64,000 nucleotides of DNA, from assembly GCF_003057615.1 (NCBI RefSeq), contig NZ_QAFW01000004.1:1-64000 (forward strand), given 5' to 3'. The notes under the pieces were generated by a model. The model saw only the letters and a program-made list of their open reading frames with translations. It did not search any database and was not told where the DNA came from. Origin of the DNA: Metalysinibacillus jejuensis. GTDB lineage: Bacteria > Bacillota > Bacilli > Bacillales_A > Planococcaceae. The translations under genes were made by a program, and so were the position numbers. Positions 40,314 through 48,409 of the stretch are shown piece after piece; positions within the stretch are counted from its first letter, which is position 1; every line of letters starts with the position of its first letter.

Positions 40314-41061
40314 CGACTTGCCCTCCCCCGAGTAAACTGAGTACATTTAAAATACGTTGGAAAAACATTTGACGACGATCATCTTTGTAAATTTCATTGT
40401 AAAATTCGCCATCTTTAATAAAGAGCACTCTATCGCAATAACTTGCTGCAATAGGGTCATGTGTCACCATAACAATCGTTGTTTTTTGCTCTTGATTAAC
40501 GTGCATGAGTAATTCGAGTACATCCCGTGATGTGTTGGAGTCTAAATTACCTGTTGGCTCGTCCGCTAAAATTAAACTAGGTCGGTGAATTAACGCGCGT
40601 CCTATCGCTGTACGTTGTGCCTGACCACCGGATATCTCATTAGGGCGCTTATGCAAAATCGCTTGTAAATGCAAACGCTCAGTAATGATAGCTAGACGCT
40701 CTTCCATTTCTTCAAGCGGCTGATTGTCTAACGTGAGTGGTAAAATAATATTTTCTTCTACTGTTAACGTCTGCAGTAAATTAAAATTTTGAAAAACAAA
40801 ACCGAGCTGGCGACGTCTAAAATACGCCAGCTCGTTTTCTGGTAATTGGTGTGGATTAACGCCGTTCATTAAAATCGTACCTGACGTTGGTTCATCTACT
40901 GTAGAAATCATATTTAACAATGTTGTTTTACCACTACCTGAAGGACCCATCACCGCTAAAAATTCGCCTTCTTCTACAGTAAAACTCAGTTGATTAATCG
41001 CACGGTGCGTAACTTTACCCTCATAAACCTTCGTCATATTGTCGATTTCTAAGATTGGCAT
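40285..41061 (-). CDS. Bce-type ABC transporter ATP-binding protein
   Basis: A 258-residue ATPase of the MacB/LolD-like class. Walker A is GPSGSGKTTLLN near residue 39, Q-loop FVFQNFNLLQT, signature EISGGQAQRTAIGRAL near 143, Walker B LILADEPTGNLD near 163 and H-loop VMVTHDP. About 30 extra residues at the C-terminus (FFQRILNVLSLLGGGQVGDL) go beyond the usual end. It pairs with the permease encoded next and is translated after the Cys-rich protein gene. Confidence 0.92.
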   Translation of the reverse strand: MPILEIDNMTKVYEGKVTHRAINQLSFTVEEGEFLAVMGPSGSGKTTLLNMISTVDEPTSGTILMNGVNPHQLPENELAYFRRRQLGFVFQNFNLLQTLTVEENIILPLTLDNQPLEEMEERLAIITERLHLQAILHKRPNEISGGQAQRTAIGRALIHRPSLILADEPTGNLDSNTSRDVLELLMHVNQEQKTTIVMVTHDPIAASYCDRVLFIKDGEFYNEIYKDDRRQMFFQRILNVLSLLGGGQVGDLSTIRLP

Positions 41062-41067
41062 TTATCA

Positions 41068-41478
41068 TCACTCCATTATCGTTACTTTTGGTAATACAAC
41101 TTCAAAGGCAATCTCAAATGTTTCTCCTGTAAATGGCTTTGTGACATCGCCTTCATTCATTAAAGAGAAGCAATGCTCGCCTACCACGATATCCCAAGCA
41201 TCAAGCTCACCTTCAATAATTTTACCTTGTAGGCAATAATGCCCCGTATACATAATTTTTTCGCCTTCTACTTCGAAAGCGCTAATGCGACAAGGATTTA
41301 GTAAATCAATGCCAAGACGTGCTGCTGAAGCAATAATTTCAGCTGACATTTGTTCCGTCACATAACGGAAATTTTGGCATTCCTCACATAAGCAACAATC
41401 TGCCTTTTGTGCGTATGCTTCTTTCGTTGCCTCTAAATCAACATCTAATACCCAATCATGGACGCGTATGTTCGTCAT
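41068..41478 (-). CDS. Uncharacterised Cys-rich protein in a Bce-type module
   Basis: A 136-residue soluble protein with no recognised enzymatic motif. Near residue 28 is a cysteine cluster CCLCEECQNF, with further cysteines at about 63, 82 and 103, and a beta-rich second half (YTGHYCLQGKIIEGELDAWD, FEIAFEVVLPKVTI). A metal- or thiol-based structural site is plausible. Small proteins of this general CxxC form are scattered in Bacilli without a known role. The gene has SD GGGGGAG, begins inside the kinase gene end (22-base overlap) and stops 6 bases before the ATPase, so it is translated as part of this module. Confidence 0.75.
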   Translation of the reverse strand: MTNIRVHDWVLDVDLEATKEAYAQKADCCLCEECQNFRYVTEQMSAEIIASAARLGIDLLNPCRISAFEVEGEKIMYTGHYCLQGKIIEGELDAWDIVVGEHCFSLMNEGDVTKPFTGETFEIAFEVVLPKVTIME

Positions 41479-42466
41479 GTAACTCCCCCTTAAATGTGAC
41501 TGTTACTGTTGTGCCTTCTCCCACATTTGATGTTATGACGAGCCCATGTCCTAATTTTTCACATACCTCTTGTGCTAAGTATAAACCCATACCTGTTGAT
41601 TCGCCTGTTTTCCGACCGTTTTCACCCGTGAAAAATGCCTTCGTTACGCGACTTAAATCAGACTTAGGTATGCCAATGCCTTCATCTTTAATAATTAACG
41701 TAACTTCTTCACCTGTGGTGGCGGTAATATAAATTTTTTTATTTTCTTCAAAGGTATACTTCACTGCATTTGTAATAAATTGACCGATAACAAAGCGCAA
41801 CCATTTTGAATCACTCGCTACAATAAGCGCTTCATCAACATCGATTACAGGATAGACACGATTTGTAATAAATAGGCGCTTATTTTCATTAATAATTGCC
41901 GTCACAACTGCACGTAAATTTACTTGCTCTACATGCATATCGTCTTCAAAACGCTCGAGCCTTGCATTAACGAGCACCATTTCAAGACCGCGTTTTAAAC
42001 GATCTATTTCCTCCTGAACGCTTTGTTTATCCAGATTACCTTCTTCTTGTAACAATAATTCAATGACTGAAATCGGCGTCTTCATTTGATGCACCCATTG
42101 ATTCATAAATTCATCATGACGCTTTTGATTGGCATAAAGCTCTTGCACTTCACGTTGATAAAGCTTATACAGCTGTTGAATATAGCGCTCTACATGTTTA
42201 GCTTCTGCTGTACTAGCATTTTTTTGAAGCGCATCTTCTACCGTCTCAGGCAAACGCAAAATCTTTCGGTAGTAGCGCTGCCTTGGTATGAAGCGCAAAA
42301 TTAAAAATGATGCGAGTAGCACTAAGCTAATCGCTAATGAATAGATGGCTGTACTGCTACTGCGAAAACCATCTAGCCAATAAATAGCCATAATAAACAT
42401 AATAAGAACAAGCTCAAAGAAAATAAACGAAACATGGTCACGTAAAAATAATTTGACGCTGCCCAT
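41456..42466 (-). CDS. Bce-type intramembrane-sensing histidine kinase
   Basis: A 336-residue kinase with two N-terminal membrane helices (residues about 12-30 and 38-58) and almost no extracellular loop, the form of BceS-like kinases that take their signal from the partner ABC transporter. The phosphoacceptor block is NQWVHQMKTPISVIELLLQE with His near residue 124, and the ATPase boxes are ITNAVKYTFEENK, IIKDEGIGIPKSDLSRV and STGMGLYLAQEVCEKLG. Its ATG overlaps the regulator stop. Confidence 0.93.
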   Translation of the reverse strand: MGSVKLFLRDHVSFIFFELVLIMFIMAIYWLDGFRSSSTAIYSLAISLVLLASFLILRFIPRQRYYRKILRLPETVEDALQKNASTAEAKHVERYIQQLYKLYQREVQELYANQKRHDEFMNQWVHQMKTPISVIELLLQEEGNLDKQSVQEEIDRLKRGLEMVLVNARLERFEDDMHVEQVNLRAVVTAIINENKRLFITNRVYPVIDVDEALIVASDSKWLRFVIGQFITNAVKYTFEENKKIYITATTGEEVTLIIKDEGIGIPKSDLSRVTKAFFTGENGRKTGESTGMGLYLAQEVCEKLGHGLVITSNVGEGTTVTVTFKGELHDEHTRP

Positions 42467-43170
42467 TAATATTCTTCCTCATGTAAAGTAAATCGATAGC
42501 CCGCACCACGCACTGTTTCGATTGTTGACTGAATATGATAGTCGGCCAACTTTTTACGTACACGCGTCATATTTACGTTTAGCGTGTTTTCATCGACAAA
42601 AGCCTGATCGTCCCATAGCTCTTCTAAAAGTTGTTCACGCGAGACGACTTTAGGTGCCTGTCCCATTAAGAGAGCTAATATAATACATTCTTTCTTTTGC
42701 AGTGGTACTTCATCTACCTTTGTATGTAATTCCATACGTTCTAAATGCAATGTTAATTGACCGAGCTTAATCGTGCGCTCCTCTTGACGCGCAGCATACT
42801 CTCCGTATGTTCTGCGCAGATGACTTTTAATTTTGGCGAGTACAATTTCATAATTAAATGGTTTCGTAATAAAATCATCTCCGCCATTTTCGAGCGCAAA
42901 GATTTGATCCATTTCACCAGAACGCGCAGAGATAAACAATATAGGACACGTCGTATGTTGACGTAATTGACGGCACCAATAATAGCCATCATATGCTGGT
43001 AAATTTATATCTAATAACACCAAATGGGGTTGAAAGGCCGTAAATTCTTCGATTAATGCATCAAAGTTTTGGATAACTTGAACATCATACTGATACTTGC
43101 GCAAAGTATCGGCAAGTAATGAAGCGATTTTAGTATCGTCTTCTACGATGAAAATGCGATGTTTTTCCAC
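42466..43170 (-). CDS. OmpR-family response regulator of the Bce-type module
   Basis: A 234-residue regulator with a receiver domain (IVEDDTKIASLL, phosphoacceptor Asp in LVLLDINLPAYDG near residue 53, ISARSG, FITKPFNYE with the lysine) and a winged-helix output domain (residues about 135-230, RTIKLGQLTLHLER, LLEELWDDQAFVDENTLNVN, IETVRGAGYRF). It would activate the downstream transporter genes. Start is GTG 43170, 7 nt after GGAGG. Confidence 0.93.
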   Translation of the reverse strand: MEKHRIFIVEDDTKIASLLADTLRKYQYDVQVIQNFDALIEEFTAFQPHLVLLDINLPAYDGYYWCRQLRQHTTCPILFISARSGEMDQIFALENGGDDFITKPFNYEIVLAKIKSHLRRTYGEYAARQEERTIKLGQLTLHLERMELHTKVDEVPLQKKECIILALLMGQAPKVVSREQLLEELWDDQAFVDENTLNVNMTRVRKKLADYHIQSTIETVRGAGYRFTLHEEEY

Positions 43171-43195
43171 AACAACGCCTCCTTCTCTCCTTTAT

Positions 43196-43204
43196 AGTAT
43201 AGCA
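43196..43204 (-). promoter_or_regulatory. Extended -10 promoter of the Bce-type module
   Basis: TGCTATACT on the minus strand, a TGn extended -10 about 25 bases before the response regulator start. No good -35 was found. Confidence 0.45.
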
Positions 43205-43232
43205 AATATCGTGCTTGCTGAGAATTTCTAAC

Positions 43233-43263
43233 TAAAAAAGAAGAGCTCCTACTGAACTCTTCT
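43233..43263 (-). terminator. Terminator of the lipoate ligase gene
   Basis: AGAAGAG...CTCTTCT (7-bp stem, 11-nt loop) followed by TTTTTT on the minus strand. The remainder of 43171-43347 shows no gene. Confidence 0.8.
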
Positions 43264-43347
43264 ACTACTGCTATTAAATGCATACCAACACTTTCACTCG
43301 ACTATGCGTTTATCACTGAGATAGTGTGCGGTATTTTATTTGCAATT

Positions 43348-44340
43348 TTAATAAATTAATTGTAAAAACGCCTCTGTGCTTACACCGCCAAATAACTTAG
43401 CCGTATCAAATGGCGCAATTGCTTTAGCAATATCTTCTTTGCGATAAGCTACACCTTTTAACGCTTCAGCTAGCTCAGCTACTTCTCCCACTCCAAAGAA
43501 ATCACCGAAGATTGTAATCTCTTCTATTATTCCTTTATTGACAGTTAGGCGCAGGTCGACGCTACCTGATGGAAAGCGCTCTGTTTTCTGTAAGTTAAAA
43601 CGAGGAGACTTACCGTAATTCCACGACCATTGTTGATAGCGCTCTTGTGAAATTTTATGAATGGCTGCCCAGTCTTCTTCGGTTAATTTATAGTAACGAA
43701 TATTTTCCTCTCCATTAAAAATCGATTGGAGCAACGTCATACGGAAAGCTTCAATATCCATAGGGTCTTGTAAAAAATCAGCAATATTCGCCACACGTGA
43801 ACGAATTGATTTAATACCCTTTGACGCGATCTTCTCTTGCTTAACGTTAAGCGCTGCTACGACAGCATCAATGTCTGTGTTATACATCAGCGTACCATGG
43901 CTAAACATACGACCTCGCGTAGTAAACTGCGCATTACCTGATACTTTCTTTCCTTCTGCTAAAATATCATTTCGACCAGATAGCTCTGCGTTGACACCCA
44001 ATTTTGCTAATGCATCTACTACAGGTTGTGTAAATTTTTTATAATCTAAAAAACTGTTACCATCATCTTTTGTTATAAAGCTAAAATTCAAGTTACCCTT
44101 ATCATGGTAGACTGCGCCACCACCTGATAGACGACGTACGACGATGATATCATTGTCTTCCACATACGCTGTATTAATTTCTTCAATAGTATTTTGATTT
44201 TTACCGATAATGATAGATGGTTGATTAATATAAAATAATAAGATAGGCTCCTGCTCGACATCCATTGTTTTCACAAGATATTCTTCAATTGCTAAGTTAA
44301 TGCGTGGATCATAATTTTTTTCGTTATCAACAAATAGCAT
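43348..44340 (-). CDS. lplJ: Lipoate-protein ligase
   Basis: A 330-residue enzyme that activates free lipoate with ATP and attaches it to lipoyl domains. The catalytic domain has NLAIEEYLV, the lipoate loop VVRRLSGGGAVYHDKGNLNF near residue 75, the lysine in GKKVSGNAQFTTRGRMFSHG near 130 and the HGTLMYNTD segment. A C-terminal accessory domain (about 245-330) is present, as in LplJ and E. coli LplA. It lies next to yhfH, as lplJ (yhfJ) does in B. subtilis, though they are divergent here. Confidence 0.93.
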   Translation of the reverse strand: MLFVDNEKNYDPRINLAIEEYLVKTMDVEQEPILLFYINQPSIIIGKNQNTIEEINTAYVEDNDIIVVRRLSGGGAVYHDKGNLNFSFITKDDGNSFLDYKKFTQPVVDALAKLGVNAELSGRNDILAEGKKVSGNAQFTTRGRMFSHGTLMYNTDIDAVVAALNVKQEKIASKGIKSIRSRVANIADFLQDPMDIEAFRMTLLQSIFNGEENIRYYKLTEEDWAAIHKISQERYQQWSWNYGKSPRFNLQKTERFPSGSVDLRLTVNKGIIEEITIFGDFFGVGEVAELAEALKGVAYRKEDIAKAIAPFDTAKLFGGVSTEAFLQLIY

Positions 44341-44399
44341 GATTTTGGCTCCTTCACCATTTAGTCATATTTATTTTACAACATTTTTGAATTTAAGTG

Positions 44400-44428
44400 T
44401 TGACGGACGCAATCTGTTATAATACAAT
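44400..44428 (+). promoter_or_regulatory. yhfH promoter
   Basis: TTGACG (44400-44405) and TACAAT (44423-44428) with a 17-base spacer, about 50 bases upstream of the yhfH ribosome site. Confidence 0.75.
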
Positions 44429-44479
44429 AAGAAATATCAAAACAGTATTAGTACAGATAATTATAGAGGAGGAAACATT

Positions 44480-44605
44480 ATGTTAGAAAACGTTGTAGAA
44501 TTTTTCAAAAATTTACCTGCAAAACAATGCACAGAGTGTGGCGAAAAAATTGAAGAACAAAGCGAATGCTACAGCAACACTTGTGAAAAATGTAACTGCC
44601 TATAA
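44480..44605 (+). CDS. yhfH: YhfH family micro-protein with paired CxxC motifs
   Basis: A 41-residue protein, MLENVVEFFKNLPAKQCTEC then GEKIEEQSECYSNTCEKCNC and a final Leu, behind a strong GAGGAGG ribosome site. The CTEC and CEKC pairs form a likely zinc ribbon. It agrees in size and pattern with the YhfH family of Bacilli and lies beside lplJ as in B. subtilis. It has its own promoter and a terminator downstream, so it is a monocistronic gene. Function is unknown. Confidence 0.85.
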   Translation: MLENVVEFFKNLPAKQCTECGEKIEEQSECYSNTCEKCNCL

Positions 44606-44717
44606 GCATTTGTCTAGTACATGTTAATACGGGCAGTTGTTATTCCCTGAACAATGGCCCCTTACAATTGATGCGTACCCTTAACGCAATGAATTGTTAA
44701 TTAAATCTCTTACACTA

Positions 44718-44754
44718 ACCCGCTCACCTCGCTCAAATGGTGTAGCGGGTTTTC
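44718..44754 (+). terminator. Terminator of yhfH
   Basis: ACCCGCT-CACC...GGTG-AGCGGGT hairpin followed by TTTTC, about 110 bases past the yhfH stop. The interval 44606-44717 holds no visible gene. Confidence 0.75.
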
Positions 44755-44760
44755 TCATGT

Positions 44761-44802
44761 AAAAAAAAGCTACTTAGAAAGATTTCGACCTTCTAAGTAG
44801 CT
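44761..44802 (-). terminator. Terminator of the YtkA-like lipoprotein operon
   Basis: AGCTACTTAGAA and TTCTAAGTAGCT form a perfect 12-bp stem followed by at least seven T on the minus strand. Confidence 0.9.
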
Positions 44803-44817
44803 GCTTCTCTATTTTAA

Positions 44818-45249
44818 TTAACGCATATCGTTATTTTCATTTGGTCCCTCTTTAATTACCTCATCCATATTAGGGTTACCGATTATTAACTCTTGCTTTG
44901 GCATAACGTGCATACCGCTTGCTGTTGTATGAGCAAACATATAATATACACCGTCTTCTTCAGGTGTTACTTCAACCTCGTACACACCCTCACCTTGATA
45001 TTCGCCGTCTAACATATATGCATCATCGCGCATACCAGATTGCCAAAACTCAAATTGGACATGTGCATCCTCTAAATCTTTGCCACCTTGTGTTACACGC
45101 GCTTCTAACTTCAGTGGTGCAAGCGGGGCTTCCATAGGCGTTAAAATTTCTACTTCTACAATTTCCGGTACTTCTGGCTCTTTATTTGTTGCATTACAGC
45201 CCGCAACGATAACAGTACTAGCGGCTATTGCTAACCATAATTTTTTCAT
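44818..45249 (-). CDS. YtkA-like lipoprotein
   Basis: A 143-residue lipoprotein: signal peptide MKKLWLAIAASTVIVAGC with lipobox VAGC at Cys18, then a YtkA/FixH-like immunoglobulin-type domain (about residues 30-125) with LEDAHVQFEFWQSG, GEGVYEVEVTPEEDGVYYMF and AHTTASGMHVMPKQELIIG. The conserved His/Met positions in the last segment could bind metal. Related domains occur near copper and cytochrome oxidase genes. It follows a sensor kinase gene by 7 bases, so it is the last cistron of a four-gene operon. Its role there is unknown. Confidence 0.78.
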   Translation of the reverse strand: MKKLWLAIAASTVIVAGCNATNKEPEVPEIVEVEILTPMEAPLAPLKLEARVTQGGKDLEDAHVQFEFWQSGMRDDAYMLDGEYQGEGVYEVEVTPEEDGVYYMFAHTTASGMHVMPKQELIIGNPNMDEVIKEGPNENNDMR

Positions 45250-45256
45250 TGAACTG

Positions 45257-46648
45257 TCATTCCTCCATCAATGGGATATCCACTAAAATTGTCGTGCCTT
45301 TCCCTACCTCACTATTAATCGTCATAGTCGCATGTAATTGCTTCACTAACTGATCAACGATAGACAAGCCTAAACCGCTACCACCATCTGATCGGCTACG
45401 CGCTTTATTAACGCGATAAAAACGCTCTGTAATATGAGGTAAATCTTCAGCAGGAATCCCAATTCCTTGGTCTTGTATAATAATGCGCGCAAAACGTCCT
45501 TGCTGTTGAGCTCGCAACACTACACGACTACCTTCACTAGAATAGTTTACGGCATTTTCCACTAAATTTATAGTAATTTGTTTTAGCTTCTCTTCATCCG
45601 CCATAACGATTAGCGTATCATCTACAGTGACTTCTAATGTAATTGCTTTACGCGTAGCTACAGGTTGTAAGAGCTGCTCTACTTCGCGTAGTGTTTCAGC
45701 AAGTGGAATAGGGTAAACTGTAATTTCTTCTTCTTGCTCATTCGTCATACGCGCTAATTGTAATAATTCATTCGTTAAACGCTCCATGCGATTCGCTTCA
45801 CGCACGAGGAGCCCTATCGTTTCATCTTGTTCTTCTTTTTTAATCATGCCACTCTGTATCGCTTCACTATAACCTTTAACATAACTAATCGGCGTTCGTA
45901 GCTCATGTGATACGGTAGCTAAAAAAGTTTTTTGTGCCTCATCTTCTTTGTGGATAGCCGCAGCCATTTCATTAAACGCTTGCGACAGCTTGCCGATTTC
46001 ATCCATTGAACTTACCGGCACATGAATGTTATAGTCTCCCGCTGACATTTTATCCACCGCCTGCTGCAAGTCACGTAAAGGGCGCATAATATGACGAAGC
46101 CCTTTAGAAACTAAAAAGGCAGCAACGAGCGCAAATAAAAATGCACTAAAGAATAATATTAACACTTCTTTATTCGTCAGCTCGCTAATTTTAGCAAGTG
46201 GAAAATAAATATAAATAATACCTTCTAAACGATTTTGATCTACTAATGGAAACATTACAGAAATGACTTGGCGTTCAAAACGCGGCTCATATCCCATCGA
46301 AGAAACATACTCACCTGCTAATAATTTTTGGCGTTCATCAACACCTATTAACGTATCGTAATCAATATCGAAGGGCACGCAAGCACTCAGCTCACGCGGA
46401 TTACGTACCGCAAATACATTGAAGTTGGAATAATTATTATACGTTTCGATATCTAAAATAAGCTGGTCATCTACACGGCCACCTTTGTACATCGTCTGAA
46501 GTTTTGTGCCGATTTCTTCCATAGAACTTTCTGCATCTTGCACATATAACTGTAAATAAAGAAACTCTGTTAAAAAATACATAAAAATTACAGTTAACGC
46601 AATAAAGGTAACAATTAATAACCAAATGCGGGTAGAGAGCTTTTTCAT
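45257..46648 (-). CDS. Membrane sensor histidine kinase
   Basis: A 463-residue kinase. A membrane helix (residues about 8-30), an extracellular sensor of about 130 residues (36-165), a second helix (about 166-185), a HAMP domain (about 186-240, KGLRHIMRPLRDLQQAVDKM), the phosphoacceptor FLATVSHELRTPISYVKGYS with His near 252, and ATPase boxes INLVENAVNYSSEG, IIQDQGIGIPAEDLPHI and GGSGLGLSIVDQLVKQL are visible. It forms a pair with the response regulator just upstream (4-base overlap). The genes on each side are lipoproteins, so the stimulus may be outside the cell. Confidence 0.92.
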   Translation of the reverse strand: MKKLSTRIWLLIVTFIALTVIFMYFLTEFLYLQLYVQDAESSMEEIGTKLQTMYKGGRVDDQLILDIETYNNYSNFNVFAVRNPRELSACVPFDIDYDTLIGVDERQKLLAGEYVSSMGYEPRFERQVISVMFPLVDQNRLEGIIYIYFPLAKISELTNKEVLILFFSAFLFALVAAFLVSKGLRHIMRPLRDLQQAVDKMSAGDYNIHVPVSSMDEIGKLSQAFNEMAAAIHKEDEAQKTFLATVSHELRTPISYVKGYSEAIQSGMIKKEEQDETIGLLVREANRMERLTNELLQLARMTNEQEEEITVYPIPLAETLREVEQLLQPVATRKAITLEVTVDDTLIVMADEEKLKQITINLVENAVNYSSEGSRVVLRAQQQGRFARIIIQDQGIGIPAEDLPHITERFYRVNKARSRSDGGSGLGLSIVDQLVKQLHATMTINSEVGKGTTILVDIPLMEE

Positions 46649-47328
46649 TTTTTAGGCTCAAAGCGATAACCTACACCCCATACGGTTTGTACATACTCGC
46701 TCGCTTGCTTTCCTAATTTTAAGCGCAGTGTTTTAATATGCGTATCCACTGTGCGCGTTCCACCCGCATAATCAATATCCCAAATACGCTCAAGCAGCTG
46801 TTCACGTGAATAAGCAGTGCCTGGATTTAACATAAATAAATACAATAGCTCAAATTCTTTTAACGTCAGTGGTACAACTTTATCTTCCACATATACTTTT
46901 CGTGCAACTTCATCTAACTTAATAGGATCGATTGCGATATATTTTTGTTGGATTTCTAGTTCTGTAGCTCCTGTGCGACGCAATACTGCGTTAATGCGTG
47001 CTACTAATTCATCAATCGTAAATGGTTTTACGATGTAATCATCCGCACCAATCGTTAAACCACGCACTTTATCTTCACTCGCATCTCGTGCAGTTAAAAA
47101 AATAATAGGTACTTTAGAAGTTTCACGAATGCGCGTACAAACTTCAAAGCCGTTTTCGTTTGGCATCATAACGTCGAGTAAAATTAAGTCTACGCTATTG
47201 TGGCGAAGCGCATAATAGGCCTCTTCCCCACTGCTAGCTGTAATCGTTTCAAAATGTGAATTTTTAAGCATCATCTCTATTAAATGGCGCATATCGCGCT
47301 CATCGTCTACAATTAAAACTTTTGTCAA
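46645..47328 (-). CDS. OmpR/PhoB-family response regulator
   Basis: A 227-residue regulator with receiver domain (VLIVDDERDMRHLI, Asp in DLILLDVMMPNENG near residue 52, FLTARDASEDK, YIVKPFTIDELVA) and winged helix (about 130-225, LTLKEFELLYLFMLNPGTAY, RTVDTHIKTLRLKLG, VQTVWGVGYRFEPKK). It is close in type to PhoP, ResD and WalR, but no neighbour identifies it as one of these. It stands 2 bases after the beta-propeller lipoprotein gene. Confidence 0.92.
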   Translation of the reverse strand: MTKVLIVDDERDMRHLIEMMLKNSHFETITASSGEEAYYALRHNSVDLILLDVMMPNENGFEVCTRIRETSKVPIIFLTARDASEDKVRGLTIGADDYIVKPFTIDELVARINAVLRRTGATELEIQQKYIAIDPIKLDEVARKVYVEDKVVPLTLKEFELLYLFMLNPGTAYSREQLLERIWDIDYAGGTRTVDTHIKTLRLKLGKQASEYVQTVWGVGYRFEPKK

Positions 47329-47330
47329 AG

Positions 47331-48275
47331 TTAGTCCTCCCTAACGAGCAACTTAAACGGTCCTTTTTGAACGTCAAGTGCTTTCGTAATTGTGCCGTCT
47401 TCAATAGCATATAAGGTATGGTCATCATAACCTGCTACAAAAATTGTTTCGCCTAGTGTAGCAATTGCAAATGGGTTAGCGCCAACATCCTGTTTCCAAA
47501 TAGGTGTGCCGTCTGTTGTCACAGCATAAACAGTGTTTCGCCCATGGCTAACTACGTACACTTCATTATTGCGTTGTGTAAATTCAATTGGCATTAGTGG
47601 CATTGGCAATTTACCAAGCAACTCACCTGTTTGAAGGTCATAGCGCTTCACATCCGTGTTTGGCTTCGCACCTTCGCCGTGCCCTCCTACCCATAACTCT
47701 GTTGTATTATGCGGAACGAGTAAACCATTTGCTGATTTATCAATCGTAAATTGTCTTTTCTTCGTTAGTTGTTTCGCATCAAGTACTGTGAGTACGGTAT
47801 CTTTATAATTAATGCTATATAATTCGCCGTCATGCACGAGCATTGACATAGGATAATTGCCTACTTGTGCTTGCTTTAGCGGTTCACCCGTTAAGCTGTA
47901 CGAATGAATGCGGTTTGTCTCTCCATTCGCTACGTAAGTAAGGGCTTGTTCGTCATCATAATAAACGTTCGTTACGCCTGTACCTGTTTTTAATTCATAC
48001 TGTTTTTCGCCTGTGGCTAAAGCATAAGCAACGGCACGGTCTAAGCCGAAACCATACAACACCACGTTGTCCCCTACAAGCGTAGCTCCGGTATACGCTT
48101 TATCGAGTTGCCATGTAGTTAATGGCTCTCCAGTAGCGCTAAAGAAAGATAATGAAGGCTCGAGTATATTTACTGTTGCCACAAACGCTTTTTCTGTTAC
48201 AGGCTCATATTTTTGCCCTGAACAGCCCACTAATACTAGGCTCACCATTAGGAGTAGTAGCAGTTGTTTTCGCAT
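47331..48275 (-). CDS. Beta-propeller lipoprotein (YncE/PQQ-like repeats)
   Basis: A 314-residue exported protein. It has the signal peptide MRKQLLLLLMVSLVLVGC with lipobox LVGC, then blades of a beta-propeller with recurring strands such as AVAYALATGEKQYELKTGTG, NRIHSYSLTGEPLKQAQVGN, DTVLTVLDAKQLTKKRQFTI, TDVKRYDLQTGELLGKLPMP, NTVYAVTTDGTPIWKQDVGA and HTLYAIEDGTITKALDVQKG. I use ATG 48275 (SD GAGGTG) rather than the upstream in-frame ATG at 48350. The gene is first in the operon with the two-component system and the YtkA-like lipoprotein. A ligand-binding or scaffolding role for signal detection is inferred. Confidence 0.8.
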   Translation of the reverse strand: MRKQLLLLLMVSLVLVGCSGQKYEPVTEKAFVATVNILEPSLSFFSATGEPLTTWQLDKAYTGATLVGDNVVLYGFGLDRAVAYALATGEKQYELKTGTGVTNVYYDDEQALTYVANGETNRIHSYSLTGEPLKQAQVGNYPMSMLVHDGELYSINYKDTVLTVLDAKQLTKKRQFTIDKSANGLLVPHNTTELWVGGHGEGAKPNTDVKRYDLQTGELLGKLPMPLMPIEFTQRNNEVYVVSHGRNTVYAVTTDGTPIWKQDVGANPFAIATLGETIFVAGYDDHTLYAIEDGTITKALDVQKGPFKLLVRED

Positions 48276-48372
48276 GTTCTCACCTCTTTTAATATCATAC
48301 TTCATAAGTGTGAAGTTTCCATGAAACAACATAGGATATATTTTGAACATATTCCACTAACTTTTGCTCATT

Positions 48373-48407
48373 AAAAAACACCTTCAAAGTTTACCTTTGA
48401 AAGTGTT
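48373..48407 (-). terminator. Terminator of the hem operon
   Basis: AACACTTTCAAAG...CTTTGAAGGTGTT stem (one mismatch) with a 5-nt loop and a T-run on the minus strand, just after the hemY stop. Confidence 0.85.
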
Positions 48408-48409
48408 AA

